From Cafeteria roenbergensis (Eukaryota > Sar > Bigyra > Bicosoecida > Cafeteriaceae): a DNA stretch of 64,000 nt. The stretch lies in the NCBI GenBank assembly GCA_008330645.1, contig VLTN01000053.1:124001-188000 (forward strand), given 5' to 3'. Below the pieces are notes generated by a model, which did no database searches, was not told where the DNA came from, and was given only the letters and a program-made list of their open reading frames with translations. Of the stretch, positions 52,932 through 63,730 are shown in pieces. Position 1 is the first letter of the stretch; every line of letters begins with the position of its first letter. Made by a program: the position numbers and the translations under genes.

Positions 52932-54481
52932 TCAGCGTCCGCCGGAGCGCTTGGCGCCCTTGTTCCCGCCAGCTCGGCCCTTGGCGGCGCCGCGGGTGGG
53001 CTTGTCGCCCTTGGCCTTGTAAAGGACCTGGCCCGTGGGGGTGGTGAAGGTGTCAGCGTTGAGGGAGACGCCGGAGCGCTCCTTGTCGCCGGCCGGGGCT
53101 GGCGCGCTGGCGGGCGGGGGAGGCGCCTGCGGCTGCTTGAGCCCTGCGAACTTGATGGGGGAGGCTGCCTCGCCCTCGGCGGTGCGCGGGGGCGCGTCCG
53201 ACTGGCCAAGCATCTTGGTGAGGGGGTTGCTCTTCGCCTGGCTCTCCTCGTGCTCCAGAGCGAGGCGGGCGGCGGACTCGGCGTCCCAGCCGGGGGGCAC
53301 GACGTACTCGACGTCAGGCCAGCCCTTGGCGAAGCCGAAGGCGCGCTGCACGAACGGGAGCTGGACCATGCCCAGGTGCACAGCGGCGCTCAAGGCAGTC
53401 ACTGCAGCGCTGAGCGTCACGGCCTGCGGGGTCGGGCATGACCAGGGGGGGAGGGGGGGAGGGGGGCGGGGCGGCTAGGAGCGGTGGGACGAGGCGGGGT
53501 CGGAGGGCGGGCCGGACCACGTCCAGGAATCGCGGGCGTGACAGGCAGCGACGGCGTGGGGCACGCGCACGCACGGCTGCAGGCGCCGCCTTGTCCACCT
53601 GTGATCGAGGCGCGGCTGGCTCACCGCAGGGAGAGTGGTCATGATGGCCCCGCCAAACACAGCGAAGAAGCGGCTGAAGTTGCGCATGCCCTCGGGGGTG
53701 ATCATGGCGTTCTGGCCGGGGGGCTGCAGCTTGTAGGAGAGCTCTGCCGAGAGCAGGCCGGCGACCATGACGATGGCGGGGAGGGTGTACTCGGTGGTGC
53801 CGAGGTCGGGCACCCAGGGCAGGCCCTCGGTCACGAATCCCTCGATCTGGTCGGCCTCCAGCCCCATGCGGCGCAGGGTGGCGAACACCCAGATGCCCGC
53901 CACGAGCTGGAAGACCATGGGGGCGAAAATGGCGAGCGGTGAGGCGCCGTACTGCTTCTGCAGCTTGGTGATCTGCTCGGTTGCCGCCATCATGGCCTGC
54001 TGGTCCTGGCGCTTGGCGGCATCCATCTGCTGCTTGCGGTAGAGCGACATGAACGGGTTCACGCTGCGGAGGCGGGAGCCGGCGGCCATTCCCTTGATGG
54101 ACAGCGGAATGGCGATTGCGCGAACGAGGACGACCGAGCCGACGATCACAACCCACCAGGGCTGCCCCGTGGTCTCGTGCACGGACTCCAGGAGCTGCGC
54201 GAGTGTCGGCACAAAGCCGGAGCCTGCATGCTCAGGAGAAGGCAATGGGGGAGGCAACCACTGACGCCAAACGGATTGCGCAAAGCCTCTCGGACAAGCG
54301 ACACGCCGCGCCCCCAGCGGGGAACGGCAAACGCGCGCTCACGCGCCATGAACGCAGCTCCCTCACCCTCGAAGATGGGCGCTGTGGTGCGCTTGATCAC
54401 CTCAACATCCGGGGAGGCTGCCAGCACGGACGCAAACGAATCGCTCGCGCGCTCCGCCAGGTCCATGGCGCGGGAGAACAT
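52932..54481 (-). CDS. Oxa1/YidC/COX18-family membrane insertase
   Basis: Exons 54481-54367, 54223-53625 and 53423-52932 give at least 401 residues. The family inserts proteins into the mitochondrial inner membrane (or thylakoid). Marks: TGQPWWVVIVGSVVLVRAIA (first core helix with the conserved Arg), LSIKGMAAGSRLRSVNPFMS, KLQKQYGASPLAIFAPMVFQ, LPWVPDLGTTEYTLPAIVMV, and after the splice TTLPAAVTLSAAVTALSAAV. The C-terminal tail is Pro/Ala/Lys-rich. The 5' end is uncertain. MFSRAMDLAER at 54481 is the first ATG in frame, but a good acceptor (CCCGCAG) at 54564 suggests an upstream exon carrying a targeting peptide. The join IFE to GSGFVPTLAQLL uses a 143-nt GTGAG...GCAG intron in matching phase. 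Confidence 0.85.
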
Positions 54482-55229
54482 GCCGGCATCGGCGTCCACG
54501 AGGGGCGGAGCCGCGTTTTCGTCGCCCGAGACTACCGGCAGCGCGGCTGCCACGCCGGGCACGCTGCGGGGGGGCGTTGACGATCGCGTGATGGAGCGCG
54601 CTGCGATTGCACACCTGGCCTTGCCCGCCGCTCGAGCCGCACCCCAATGCCACTGTCAAGACGTCACACACTATGCTCCCACGTGGCAACGAGTGATGGA
54701 AGCTTACCTCGTGGCTGCCTCCGAGGAAGCGAAGCGAGCCCAGCTGAGGCGGGTGCGCGTGTCTGCGCCGCGAACCGCGCTGCGAGGGAAGAGGGGGGCG
54801 CCGCGTCGCGCGCACGCCACATTCACAGGTTCGGCACCTCGGTGGCTCGCAGCGTGCTGCCGCGACAGGCTGCCTCGGTGGGTGTGCAACGCCATTTTCA
54901 GCGCGGGCAGGACGGTCGAAGCGCCCGGCGGCCCGCGCTCGCGCTCACACGACAGCTCGGCTGGAGCGCTGCACAGCCCGCACAGCAGTCCGGGCAAGCA
55001 TCGGACACCAACTCGGCGACTTGTGCAGCTGCCCCATCGCCCTCTCGCCGAGCCTGGGCAAGCGGCGACCGGACCGCGAGACGGTCGGAGCACCGGGCTC
55101 TGCTTCAGCCCCGAGCGCCTCGCGAGGCACATTCGCGGCTGCCATCACAGGGCCAGTGCAATCCACCGAAATTGCAAGCGCGCCACGTCTACCTGGTCGC
55201 GCCCCTGGCAGTCCGCGGCCCCTGAGGCC
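54482..55229. other. Divergent intergenic region, may hold insertase exon 1
   Basis: 748 bp between the insertase and the nucleotide-sugar transporter. On the minus strand a C-rich tract ending GCAG at 54564 would place a further insertase exon upstream, but I cannot identify its ATG or donor with confidence. No other gene is seen. Confidence 0.45.
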
Positions 55230-56731
55230 ATGGGTGACAAGCGGGGCTGGATGCCGCCGCAAATGAGGGCCATCCTTGCATGTCTGGCCTACTCGGCTTC
55301 ATCGTGCACCATGGTGCTGCTGAACAAGGCAGTGCTTAGTCGCTTCGACTACAACTACAAGGCGTGCATCATGGCGCTCCAGGGCCTCGTGGCGCTGTCA
55401 CTGATGCTCGTCAGCAAGCGACTGGGAGTCTTGCAGTTCAAGGCACTGAGCAAGGCCAGCCTTCAGCTGTGGTTCCCGGTCAACATTTTCTTCACCCTGA
55501 TGCTTTACACGAGTTTCGAGAGGTGCGTTGCTTGCCCGCTTCCAGGCCGGTGCTGGGCGCTTGCTTGGCTCGCAAAGGGCGGGTTGCCAGCCTTGCCTCT
55601 GCCAGCCGCCCTTCCGCCGGATCGCAGTCTGAAGCGCCTCCACGTGCCTTCCGTTACCATCTTCAAGAACGTGACGAACATAATCATCGCGGCCGGGGCG
55701 TGGTGAGCCAAGCCGTTGCACTGTGTCCCCGCCCAGCCAAGCGCTTGGCCGCGGGGAGTGCCGCCCGCCCCGTCCCTGCCTGCAGCTGGGGCACGGGGGG
55801 GGGGGGGGGGCAAGGTGCTGCTGCGCAGCACGACGAGCATCCGCCTGCCTTTGCGCCCTTGCCGCGCAGGTGGTGGTTCGGCGAGAAGGTGAACCTGTAC
55901 GTTGGGCTGTCGCTGGGCATGGTGGTGCTCGGCGCTCTGCTCGCCGGCGCCACAGACCTCTCTTTCGACCTGGAGGGCTACACGTGGATGGCCATCAACT
56001 GCGTGTCCACGGCAGCCTACGTGCTGTACATGCGCGGCACCGTGAAGGCGCCGCTGTCGGCGTGGGACAAGGCCTTCCTGAACAACGCCATCTCGGTGCC
56101 CCTCAGCCTCCTCCTCGCCACGGGGATCGGCGAGGTGAGTGGGCAGCCGCGCTCCGCACCCCGCTCTGCCCGCCGCTCCCATGGCTGCTGCCCCGGCTGC
56201 CTTCCTCGAGCGCCTCTCACGCGGGAACCCTTGCCCGCTCGCGCGAGCAGTCTTGGCACGCGGCCCGGCCACGCCCACGCTCCGCTCGCTCCCCCCCCCC
56301 GCCCACACACACACTCTCACCTGCTCCTTCACGTGCGCCCTCGTCCGTGCGCCTCGCAGATCCCCGACGGCATCACGAGCCCCGAGCTCACCGCCCCTGC
56401 CTTCATCGCCGCGCTCGCTCTCAGCGGGTGCGTCGGCTTCGCGCTCAACCTTACCTCGCTGTGGTGCGTGAGCGAGACGTCGGCCACCACGTACAGCATG
56501 GTTGGGGCCCTGAACAAGATCCCCCTCGCCGTCCTGGGCACGCTCCTCTTCGGGGCGCCGATGGACGCGCGCAGCGGAACGATGGTGGCCTTCGGCCTGG
56601 CCGCCGGCATGGTCTACGCCTACGCCAAGACCATCGACCCCGACCGCCCCCCCACCACCCCCCTCAGCCTAATCCGCGTGTCGCCCATGCTGGAGGCTGC
56701 CAAGCCCAAGGACTCCCCGACGCCGATTTGA
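55230..56731 (+). CDS. GDP-mannose-type nucleotide-sugar transporter (VRG4/GONST/SLC35D)
   Basis: Exons 55230-55522, 55628-55702, 55870-56134 and 56360-56731 give 334 residues. The protein exchanges a GDP-sugar for GMP across the Golgi membrane. About ten hydrophobic helices are present. Family marks are SSCTMVLLNKAVLSRFDYNY, FPVNIFFTLMLYTSFESLKR, VPSVTIFKNVTNIIIAAGAW, FLNNAISVPL, and GALNKIPLAVLG, where GALNK (260-264) is the GDP-mannose recognition motif of VRG4. The loop motif FLNN parallels FYNN of VRG4. Intron 1 has the only non-GTGAG donor in the window (GTGCGT). Intron 2 holds a 16-base G run (55795-55810). The C-terminus is short and cytosolic. Confidence 0.93.
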
Positions 56732-57423
56732 TTCGGCCGCCCGCGTCCCGCCAGCCTCTCCCCGCCCCCTGTCCCGCTTGTCTGACACACACCGGGCCGA
56801 GCTTCCCGAAGGCACAGGGGCCGTATGGGCCTGCCTGCCGCCCTTGAAGCGCCCAGGCGGCCTCGCTGCCCTCGCTGAGAGCTTGGCCGCGTTACCGCGT
56901 GCGTGCGACATGTTTCATGATATCCTTGGCACTTTGGTATGTGAACTTCAACGACAAGCCGAGGTGACGCTGGCCAGCGCTGGTGGCGCTCGAGCAGGCA
57001 GCGGCAGTCGGAGCTGGCATTCTGTCATGCCTTCGGCAGGGCAACGATTCACTCGCGTCAGGAGGCAAGAGGCCTCAGTCGGGCCACGCAAGCGCGGCGG
57101 ATGGACACGCCTCTGCCACGCATCTGCCCCACTCAGCTCCTTCCGGGAGCCTTTCCATGAACACACTCACTCACCAAGAACAACAGCGCCACCACTTTCC
57201 CAACCGTGCAGGCCGCCTGCCCAGCACCCTCCCCCTCCCGCACTTCTCCCAATCAAAGGCGGGGAGAGGCGGCTGGGCCCAGCCAGACAAAAGGGCAGGG
57301 CAAGGCAAGGCAGGGGGAGGGGGTAATTCCGTGGCTGGAGGGGCACCCATTGCTGTGCCCCGGGCTCGCTCTCAGCCCAAGCGGAGACAGCAGGCCCTCC
57401 AGGGCTGCGAGCGGGCAAGGCCC
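56732..57423. other. Convergent intergenic region
   Basis: 692 bp between the transporter stop and the NEK kinase stop. It has an AT-richer patch at about 56908-56953 and no convincing open frame. Long for a convergent spacer here; a non-coding RNA is possible but I see no diagnostic motif. Confidence 0.5.
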
Positions 57424-59450
57424 TCAGTAGCGGCGGCCGTAGCCTCCGCCTCCGCCGTACAGCCCGGCGAGCCCGTAGCCATAGCCGGCCGCACCGACGT
57501 CGCGCCTGGAGGGGGCCTTGCTGGCGGCTCTCACGGATGGCACGCTCGGCCTCACGCCGTACGCTGCAGCGCCGTAGCTGGTCGGGGCGCGCGGGGTGGC
57601 ATTCGTGCGAGCCGACACCGGGCGCCCGGCCCGCCCTGCCCTGGTGGGGGCCCGCGGCGCGGCGCCGTACGCTGCGCCGTAGGAGGCCTGGTCGGGGCGG
57701 CGGATGCGCCCCTCGGAGGGCGCGCGACGCACCGCCGACACGGGCCGGCGGGGGTTGGCGAAGCCCTCACGGTGGTCGGCAACCACCGCCCCAGCATGGC
57801 GCGCTCTCGCTGCCGCCGCTCGCTTGGCAGGGGAGATGATGGGCGATGCGGCCCGAGCGCCTGACTTGGGCGCCGAGGGGGTCACAAGCGGTTTCCTTCC
57901 CGAGGGGGTGGCGGACCCAGCCTCGGAGGAACCCGCGCCGCCTGCCGCTGCTGCCGCTGCCGCTGCCGCCGCCGCTGCTGCGGCGGTCTCGGGGTAGGAG
58001 GGGTCGGGGAGCGCCAGCGCGTGCCTGTAATGGTAGATGTCGCGGGGAACCTTGATGGTGGCCAACAGGCCGCCGCCGTGGGTCGCGGCGGTGTGGGCCG
58101 GGATGTCTGGCACCAGATGCATGCGCTTCCGGATCGAGGGCATGGCCAGGACCTCAGAGACGCTGGGGCGGGCGCGGGGGCTCTTGTTCAGCAGGGAGGA
58201 CACGAGCGAGGCGAGCTCGTCGGAGTAGTGGCGGGACACGCGCGCGACGGGAGCGGTCTTGACCTTGCGGCTGAGGGCTTGCATGTCGTCAGCGAGGAAG
58301 GGCGGGTGGAGCGCGCAGAGCTCGAAGATGAGGCAGCCGAGGGCCCAGACGTCGCTCTTGCCGTCGTAGGGCCGCGCCGCCCAGATCTCGGGGGACATGT
58401 AGTAGGGCGTGCCGATCTGGGTGCGCGCCAGCCCGGTTTTGATGAGCTTCGCGCAGCCCAGGTCGCCCAGGCGCACGTGGTGCTTCGACGTGAGGAAGAT
58501 GTTCTTGGGCTTGATGTCGCGGTGGAGCACCCTGCGGGAGTGAAGGTGGTCCAGGCCCAGCGCGATTTGGATGGTGTAGGACCAGATGGTGTCCTCCTTG
58601 ATGTACTTGTTCGCGGTCTTGAACTTTTTGATTTGCCGGTAGATGTCGCCGTGCTCGGCAAACTCCATCACGATGTAGAGGTTGTCGCGCTCGACGAAGG
58701 CGTCGCAGTACCTGCGGGAAGACGCAGGGCACAGCGGGAGGCAGGTACGGGAGGGGGGCGGTAGGGGGGGAGGGCACGAGGGAGCAGTTGAAGGGGCAGC
58801 AACGGCGCTTGCGGCCGGCTGCGAGCCCGGGGCCGCCCAGGCTCACCGAACGACGTTCACGTGGTTGATCGAGGCCAGGATGCGAATCTCGTTCACAGCG
58901 TCCTCCCTGCGCAGCGGGGACGGCAAAAAGGCAGCCTCGGAAACAAGGTGGCGGAAGACCACCAACCCAAAAGCAGTGCCGGCGATGCGGCGGCCTGTGC
59001 CGTCGCTCCTCCGCCCGAGGACGCCCGCTGCTCTAGCCACGCGGCGCGCTATGGCACCCGCTGCCAATAGACTGGGTGCGGGGCGGCAGGCTCGCGGGCG
59101 AGATTCCGCGCCGCCCGCCGCAGGCAGTTGCGGCTTCGCCACCGTTGCGCATCGTCGTGCCGGCTCACCTCTCCCTTGGCGACAGCTTGCGGATGTTCAC
59201 CTCCTTGACCGCGTACCTGCGGGACCCGAAGCCGCGGCAAGCGAGACTCGCCAGCGTGGTCGGGAGGAGGGCGGGCGGGGCCAGGGCTCGGTGCGGCGCA
59301 TGCGCCAAAAAACCGCAGCCGCGGCGGTCGCTCTCCCGCCGCGCCTGCTCACATCATCCCGTCCGACTTGCGCTTGCACTTGAACACGGAGCCGTAGCTG
59401 CCCTTGCCTAGCAGCTGCTTGACGTCGAACTCCTTCATGCTGTTGGCCAT
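57424..59450 (-). CDS. NEK-family protein kinase, short form
   Basis: Exons 59450-59353, 59216-59169, 58906-58847 and 58711-57424 give 497 residues. The kinase domain fills residues 1-290. Marks: FDVKQLLGKGSYGSVFKCKR (Gly loop), MYAVKEVNIRKLSPRER with Lys36 across splice 1, EDAVNEIRILASINHVNVVR, YCDAFVERDNLYIVMEFAEH, VLHRDIKPKN, GDLGCAK (DLG instead of DFG, as in some NEKs), TQIGTPYYMSPEIW, and KSDVWALGCLIFELCA. The tail is Ala-rich, then Arg/Tyr/Gly-rich (YGYGLAGLYGGGGGYGRRY). Two exons are only 48 and 60 nt. It lacks the paired helical tail modules of the larger NEK at 29952-33474. The role is probably ciliary or mitotic, by family only. Confidence 0.92.
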
Positions 59451-59619
59451 GGCTGCGGGGCGACGGCAACGCCGGCAGCCTGTGAGCTGCAACAGCCGGC
59501 CTTGGCCACGCGCCGCGGGGCAGAGCCGCAACCCTAACCGCCGCTCGACGGCGAGCGTGGATTCGTCGAGGCGGGCGCGTCAGCGGGACACCGCCGCGCG
59601 TTCTCGCGAGCCTGCTGTC

Positions 59620-60465
59620 ATGGCTGCCTTCCGCCGCCTCGTAGTGGCCATCGCCCGCCCCGCCGCGGCCGTCGTGGCGCGCCCCGCCGCCGTTGCGGGC
59701 CCGTCCCAGCTCGCCATGCGTTCCTTCGCCGAGGCCGCCGTCCAGGTGAGGCCGCGCTTGCCTCGCTGCACCCCCGCCGCCGCCGCCCCCGGCCGGCCGT
59801 CCCTCCGCGCAGCCGGAGCCCGCTGTAGCCCTTGCCGCGCGTGGGCGCGAGCGGCGGGGGGCCGGGCCCTACTTGGCCGGCCGAGCCGGCGCGGGCCTCG
59901 CGCTCCGGCGCCGCGCCTCCTTTGCTCCTCGCCCGGCTCGCCCGCTTGCGGCGGCCGCCCGTGGCCCGGCGGGCCGCGCCCCTGCCCGCCGTCGCGCCAA
60001 GTTCGCCCGGCGCCAGGTGGCTACGGCACCCACTGCCGCCCTGCGGCCTCCGCGGCCTGGCGCTCGGCCTCGCGCTCGAGCGCCCGACGGAAAGTCTGCC
60101 GCCTCCCGCGAGCTGCGCCCGCCCCTTTCCCGACAGCGCTGGCCCCCGCCCACGGCCCTCCCCGACCCGCCCCCCCCGCGCCCGGTCGTCATGCGCTTGT
60201 CCCCTCGCAGAACTTCATCGCCCGCGACGAGGTGACTGAGCGCGTGATGGCCGTCGTGACCGCTTTCGAGAAGGTCGAGCAGGCCAAGGTCACCCCCACC
60301 GCCCATTTCGGAAACGACCTGGGCCTGGACTCCCTTGACACCGTGGAGCTGTGCATGGCTATCGAGGAGGAGTTCTGCATCCAGATCCCCGACGCCGAGG
60401 CCGAGAAGATCTTCAGCGTGGAGGACGCCGTCAACTTTGTGGCCACCCACCCCCAGGCCAAGTGA
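59620..60465 (+). CDS. Mitochondrial acyl carrier protein
   Basis: Two exons, 59620-59745 and 60211-60465, encode 126 residues. The first 42 are an Arg/Ala-rich, acid-free mitochondrial targeting sequence (MAAFRRLVVAIARPAAAVVA). The mature part is typical of NDUFAB1/type II ACP: DEVTERVMAVVTAFEKVEQA, FGNDLGLDSLDTVELCMAIE, EEFCIQIPDAEAEKIFSVED. The Ser in DSLD carries the 4'-phosphopantetheine arm. It serves mitochondrial fatty acid and lipoate synthesis and is a complex I subunit and iron-sulfur cluster assembly partner in other eukaryotes. The intron (465 nt) is the longest in the window and falls exactly between targeting peptide and mature domain. Confidence 0.95.
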   Translation: MAAFRRLVVAIARPAAAVVARPAAVAGPSQLAMRSFAEAAVQVRPRLPRCTPAAAAPGRPSLRAAGARCSPCRAWARAAGGRALLGRPSRRGPRAPAPRLLCSSPGSPACGGRPWPGGPRPCPPSRQVRPAPGGYGTHCRPAASAAWRSASRSSARRKVCRLPRAAPAPFPTALAPAHGPPRPAPPAPGRHALVPSQNFIARDEVTERVMAVVTAFEKVEQAKVTPTAHFGNDLGLDSLDTVELCMAIEEEFCIQIPDAEAEKIFSVEDAVNFVATHPQAK

Positions 60466-60751
60466 GCCGGCCAGGCTGGAATCCTTCTCGTAGACGCGCA
60501 CGCTCCCGGCTGGGGGTGATGGCGGCCAGTGTGCGTGTGCGAGCTGCTGCAGACTGGGAGTGTGTGCGCGGGCAACCCCTTTTTCGCTGCCCAACTCGAG
60601 CCCGCACGTCTTTGCACCAGCTGCTGCGCACCGGCATCGAAGGCGCGGGAGGGCGCCGCGCAAAACGCAGGCCTCCTCACACAGACTCACGCGTCATGCA
60701 GAAGCGCGCGCAGAGTCGCCGTGCCGGGCCGGAGGGCCCCGGGAAGCGGGC

Positions 60752-62764
60752 TCAGAGCTCGTCCTTGGAGTCGCCGAATGCATCGGCCACGGTGTCGAAG
60801 GCGGCGAGCACGTTGCGGCGCAGCATGATGTTGGTCTTGCGGGCGGCGGCAACAGCAGCGCTGGTGGCCATGCTGGAGAGGCGGGCCGACTCCTTGGTGA
60901 CCCAGCCGGCGCCGCGCTCCGTGTAGCGGCGCATGGCCTTGACGTAGTAGGCGCCAGTGTCCTTGGCAGACTCGCCGAGCTCCTTGACCTTGCTAGCCGT
61001 CTGCTCGATGATCGCCTCGCGCTCCTCCTCGGCAGCGGCCACGAAGGCGCGCACGAACTCGTCGAGGGCCTCGACGCGGCCGGCAGCGGCGGTCAGGGCG
61101 CCATCAGCGGTGCTGCGCAAGGTGTGGGCAGGATCACGGGGAACGGGGCGAAACACGGCGGATGGCCGGAGGGATGCACCGAATGAATGCAGCGGGACGG
61201 GGGACTGGCGGCCTGGCGGCAGGGGCTGGGGCAAGCAGATGTCCGCGGACGCCGAGCGCGGACGCCGAGCGCGGACAACCCGCAGTGGAGAACACCCACA
61301 CGGCGCACACCGGAGCAGGGGCACAGGAGGGGGGGCGGGAGGCGCTGGTCTCACCGGTGAGTGCCGGCCTTGGTGTTCAGGAACGTGACGAAGTCCTCCA
61401 CAGAGCGACCGCCCTCGTAGTCCTCGGCCTCCTTGGCGGCGGTGCCGCGCGGGAAGAACTTGATGGTGGGGTAGCCGCGCACCTCGAAGCGGCTGCTGAT
61501 GTCGCGGGCGGCGGTGGCGTCAACGGCGGCGACGACGACCTTGCGCTCGGCGCTGAAGGCGTTGGCAACCTTCTCGTACACGGGCTTGAGAGACTTGCAG
61601 TGGCCGCACCACTGCGGCAGGCGGGGCGGCGTGCGGGCGTGCGCGGGGCAACGGAGAAGGTGAAGGCCGCAGCCAGGGCAGCAGGGTGGGGGGGAGCAGG
61701 GGGGCAAGGGGCGCCTTCTGTCTGCCCGCGCGACAGGGGAGGGGGAGGGGGCAACGCAGCGGGAATGCTGCCGGGCGCATGGCAGCGGCGCAGCATGCGC
61801 TCTTGCGAGGCTGCCCAGTGAGTGAGAAGAGCGGGCGGGGCGGTGGCCAACGGGGCTGGCCGTCTCATCGGCGGCTCACCGGTGCGAAGAACTCGACGAG
61901 GACGTCGGCCTCGGGGTCCATGACGACGGCGTCGAAGTTGCTGTCGGTGAGCTCAACAACGGCGGTGGGCTCCTTCTTGACTCGGCGAGAGAGGCCCGTC
62001 TTGCCGTTGATGAAGTTGACGATGTCAGAGGCAGTGCGGCCGCCGCTGTAGTCCTCAGGGGACTTGGAGGAGGCAGGGAACCACTTGATGGTGGGGAAGC
62101 CGCTCACGCCGAACCGGCTGCCGAGGTCGCGGTGCGCATCAGCGTCCACCTTGGCCACAACAACGCCGTCGTTGGCCTGGAAGGTGGAGCCGACAACGTC
62201 GTACTCGGGGGCGAGCTGCTTGCAGTGGCCGCACCACTGCAACAAGACAGGGAGCAAGAGGGCGGCTCGGGAGCGAGGCGTTGCCGCGCGCTTTGGCTGG
62301 CGGCAGTGGCGGGGGGCGCCCGGAGCGGCGAGGTCGGCGATCGAGGTCACTGCTCTCGCTCGAGTTGTGCGCCGTTGCGTTCCCGGGCAAAGCCGGCACT
62401 CTGCAAGGCCGGCGACTCACGGGCGCGAAGAACTCCACAAGGGCGGGCTTGTCGCCGCCCACGACGCTGTCGAAGTTCTCCGGGGTAAGGTCGACAACCT
62501 GCAAAGGCGGGCGCGGCTCGTCAGCGAGGACAGGCACTGGTCGGGACAGGCCCTCCCGCAGCACGCGCGCCGAGCAACCGCCAGCCCGCCACAGCGCACT
62601 TGGCAGGATGCCGCGCGCTCGTAACAGCCCGAGAGGTGCCGCCTGCCCGACCACGGCCGCGCACGCGCCCAGGCCCGAATTTCCACGTGGCTGGCCGGTT
62701 CACTCACCTCAGCCGAGGCTGCGGCCGCGACCATGGCGGCCAGCACGAACTGGAACGAGCGCAT
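60752..62764 (-). CDS. ERp38/PDI-D-type protein disulfide isomerase
   Basis: Five exons, 62764-62708, 62498-62421, 62236-61880, 61611-61355 and 61112-60752, give 369 residues. It forms and rearranges disulfides in the ER lumen. A signal peptide (MRSFQFVLAAMVAAAASAE) is exon 1. Two thioredoxin domains follow, each with an active site WCGHCK (about 46-51 and 165-170) and the cis-Pro segments GFPTIKWFP and GYPTIKFFP. A helical ERp29-type D domain (RVEALDEFVRAFVAAAEEER...KELGESAKDTGAYYVKAMRR) comes next, then the retrieval signal KDEL. This a-a'-D layout is that of plant PDIL2/ERp38 and protist homologues, not of classical animal PDI. Introns 2 and 3 both lie immediately before the Trp of WCGHCK in phase 0. 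Confidence 0.95.
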
Positions 62765-63474
62765 TGCAACGGGTGCGCACCGGGTCCGCGCTCAGTTGTG
62801 CGGGGGCGAGCCGGGGCTGCGCCCGCACGCAGGAGCCGGGCCGGGCGAGAGCAGAGCATCGGCAGCGCAGATCTCGCGAGAGGCGGCAGCAAGGCTGTGC
62901 GCCCCTGCCGGCCCGCGCGGCGGCCAACGCCCCACACCGGGCACAAGCACGCCCGCCGCCACCGAAGAGACAGAGGGCGGCCACAGCTGCGCCTGCGCAG
63001 CAGTCGGCCGCCCCTCAAGCCACACACGCCTCGAGCTGCCGCGGCGCGTGCGGAGCCAGCACTGGGGCCGCGTTTTCTCGCACACCGAAGCGGCCATCGC
63101 AGGGGCGACCCGGCCCACGGCGTGCGGCGCAGTCGCTCACAGCCCGCCGCTTCCCCCAAAGCGCTGGCGAGGGCGCGGGCGCGCGCTGGCCCGGCCCCGC
63201 CCGCGCAGCCGAGTCCAGCCGCCGTGCACTCGGCCCACGGCGTCGCCACAGGTGCAGAGCGTCCACAGCAAGCCGAAACACACACAGCCCCGGGGCGCCG
63301 CGCGAGCCAGGCCCCTGCGAGGCGGCCCCTGGACCCCCCGCCGGGCGGCCAGCCGGCGCCCTCGGGTGTTCCGCCGGCAGAGCCGCCGCCCGGCCGCGGG
63401 GAGCGACGGACCTCGGGCGGATCGGCGCGCTCCGGAAACGAGCCGGCCTCGCGCTCGCACACGCGCGGAGCGCC
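62765..63474. promoter_or_regulatory. Divergent promoter region, ERp38 and clathrin heavy chain
   Basis: 710 bp separate the divergent starts. It is very GC-rich; several open frames cross it on both strands but none looks like protein. No TATA-like element is evident. Confidence 0.45.
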
Positions 63475-63730
63475 ATGGCAGCCGCGGCCGCGCCGCTCAA
63501 TGTGCGCCAGGTGTTCAACCTGCCCTCCCTGGGCATCGCTGCGTCGGCGATCAGCATTCGCTCGACCACGATGGTGTCCGAGAAGGGCATTTGCGTGCGA
63601 GAGCCCAAGCCCGACGGCAGCGGGTCCATCGCCATCGTGGACCCCGCCACCGGGCGCATCACGACGCGCAAGCCCCTGAACGCAGACGCCGCCGTCCTGA
63701 GCCCGGATGGCAAGTGCATCGCGGTTCGCG
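63475..63730 (+). CDS. CLTC: Clathrin heavy chain, first exon (gene runs off the window)
   Basis: The first exon encodes 85 residues and ends in phase 1 at a GTGAGA donor (63731); the intron fills the rest of the window, so only the start is present. The sequence is the N-terminal beta-propeller of clathrin heavy chain: LNVRQVFNLPSLGIAASAIS, TTMVSEKGICVRE, SIAIVDPATGRITTRKPLNA, DAAVLSPDGKCIAVR. These track [20 protein letters not shown], ICIRE, and the [20 protein letters not shown] part of animal clathrin. This terminal domain binds adaptor clathrin-box peptides at coated pits and the trans-Golgi. The reading frame stays open through the intron to the window edge. Confidence 0.9.

Noticed and set aside
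54224-54300. A very short (35-42 nt) intron joining LRNPFG to the insertase core
   Set aside because: The 143-nt GTGAG...GCAG intron 54366-54224 fits phase and the window-wide splice pattern; the short ones use atypical signals or sizes.
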